From: an uncultured Acidimicrobiaceae bacterium
GTDB lineage: Bacteria > Actinomycetota > Acidimicrobiia > Acidimicrobiales > SZUA-35
Length of the DNA: 32,512 bases
Assembly (NCBI GenBank): GCA_947259095.1
Contig: CAMYLA010000040.1
Coordinates: forward strand, 7,691-40,202
Reading direction: 5' to 3'
Shown here: in pieces, positions 31,672 through 32,512 of the stretch
How positions within the stretch are numbered: the stretch's first letter is position 1
How the letters are laid out: the number at the start of each line of letters is the position of its first letter
Position numbers and translations under genes: made by a program
Notes under the pieces: model-generated
What the model was told of the DNA's origin: nothing
The model's database searches: none
Seen by the model: the letters and a program-made list of their open reading frames with translations, nothing else

Positions 31672-32512
31672 GTGGCAATCGCATTCAACAAGGACTTCAC
31701 CCCGGTGTACGGCAAGGTCGACGAGTTGTCGCCGCTGGTCCGCCGGGTCGTTGCCAAGAACCCGAACCCTTTCACCTTCACCGGCACCGGGGTCTATCTG
31801 ATCGGCAGGGGAGAGGTGGCGGTGATCGACCCCGGACCGACCCTCGACGAGCACCTCGATGCCATCCTCGGCGCCCTCGACCCAGAAGAGCGGATCACCC
31901 GCATCCTGGTGACCCACACCCACACCGATCACACCGCGGGGGTGGCAAAGCTGGTGGCGCGGACCGGGGCAACGACCTACGGGTTCGGGCCCCATGGGCC
32001 GGTCCCCGAGCACGATCCGCTTGACAACGTCAGCTTCGACGAATACTTCACGAAGGAGGAGAAGGAGGAGTTCGAGCGGGTCTGGAACGAGACCCCGGAC
32101 GAACTGAAACGTGAAGGACCCGACGTGGACTTCGTGCCGGACGTGACGGTGCGAGACGGTACCGAGATCGAAGGTGCTGGTTGGACCGTCGAGGTGGTGC
32201 ACACCCCCGGCCACACATCGAACCACGTGTGTTTCGGCCTCCGAGACGAGAAGCTGCTGTTCACCGGCGATCATGTGATGGGCTGGGCAACCTCGGTGAT
32301 CTCGCCTCCCGACGGCGACTTGTTCGACTACCTGAGCAGCCTGCGCAAGCTGCTCGACCGTGACGACGTGCGCTACTGGCCGACCCACGGCCCGGCGATC
32401 GACAACCCCCACCAGTACGTGCAGAGTTTCCTCGACCACCGGCTGCACCGCGAGGCTCAGATCGTCACCGCACTGGGCGCCGGGCCGTCGACGATCAAGG
32501 CCATCGTGCCCG
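31672..32512 (+). CDS. Metallo-beta-lactamase-fold hydrolase (LACTB2-like), cut by window end
   Basis: At least 280 residues are present and the frame runs off the window. The zinc-site motifs are in order: THTHTDHTAG, TPGHTSNH, the bridging aspartate in FTGDHVMGW and the distal histidine in WPTHGPAI. Spacing and the PTHGP segment resemble the LACTB2/beta-lactamase-like protein 2 group, whose members end in a winged-helix domain, and the residues after HREAQIVTAL probably begin it. A charged insert (about 120-145) with FTKEEKEEFERVW lies between the first two motifs. The substrate is not determined. GTG 31672 is supported by TACGCT 7 bases upstream. Confidence 0.9.
   Translation, partial: MAIAFNKDFTPVYGKVDELSPLVRRVVAKNPNPFTFTGTGVYLIGRGEVAVIDPGPTLDEHLDAILGALDPEERITRILVTHTHTDHTAGVAKLVARTGATTYGFGPHGPVPEHDPLDNVSFDEYFTKEEKEEFERVWNETPDELKREGPDVDFVPDVTVRDGTEIEGAGWTVEVVHTPGHTSNHVCFGLRDEKLLFTGDHVMGWATSVISPPDGDLFDYLSSLRKLLDRDDVRYWPTHGPAIDNPHQYVQSFLDHRLHREAQIVTALGAGPSTIKAIVP

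Noticed and set aside
31654..32448. Minus-strand open frame of 264 codons opposite the MBL-fold gene
   Set aside because: The plus-strand frame contains all metal-binding motifs in order, and the minus-strand product looks like antisense translation.
1..32512. CRISPR arrays, insertion sequences, phage genes or other mobile elements
   Set aside because: No spaced direct repeats, transposase or integrase reading frames or attachment-like flanking repeats were seen. Composition and gene style are uniform across the window.

Overview
The window is a gene-dense (no gap above about 260 bases), GC-rich actinobacterial chromosome segment, probably from the class Acidimicrobiia. That placement is inferred from the XPB helicase with its mycobacterial-type partner, the actinobacterial -10 boxes placed directly on start codons, and the lack of any mobile element, CRISPR array, tRNA or rRNA. 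It cannot be proved from sequence alone.

Layout. 1-845: end of an ABC ATPase and a cobalamin adenosyltransferase (cobO). 839-3475: DUF2085 membrane protein, HIT protein and a membrane-associated peptidoglycan amidase. 3631-8150: small lipoprotein, then an XPB helicase with its helicase-associated partner. 8273-10077: metY translationally coupled to a CoA-binding protein. 10168-11601: MauE-like membrane protein, a small unknown protein and a HAD 5'-nucleotidase. 11710-23116: a purine block. 23201-25804: three-gene ABC exporter. 25866-32512: MFS transporter, DUF1330 protein, a probable selenoprotein, aldo/keto reductase, LOG-like fragment, alpha/beta hydrolase, thioesterase, two small unknown proteins and a metallo-beta-lactamase-fold protein cut by the window end.

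The purine block (purL, purQ, purC, purE, purF, purDM, purN, guaB) carries every enzyme for steps 1 to 7 of IMP synthesis, then IMP dehydrogenase. Three parts are unusual. PurL has two tandem PurS-like domains fused to its N terminus. PurD and PurM are one polypeptide overlapping purN, in the same order as the animal GARS-AIRS-GART protein. PurE looks like the class II, CO2-using AIR carboxylase and lies 5 bases after purC, in the order of animal PAICS. purK, purB and purH are not in the window.

The most interesting item is at 27682-27984 on the minus strand. A 100-codon gene is split by one in-frame TGA, which a conventional gene caller would read as a stop. Immediately downstream the RNA can form a 7-bp stem closed by a GGUC tetraloop, at a position close to that of the E. 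coli fdhF SECIS element. With the TGA read as selenocysteine the product resembles small HesB-like (CC/Se motif) selenoproteins. A second genome-style observation is that about a dozen genes have a TAnnnT-type -10 hexamer 6 to 8 bases before the start codon, the signature of leaderless transcription, and this resolves several start codons.
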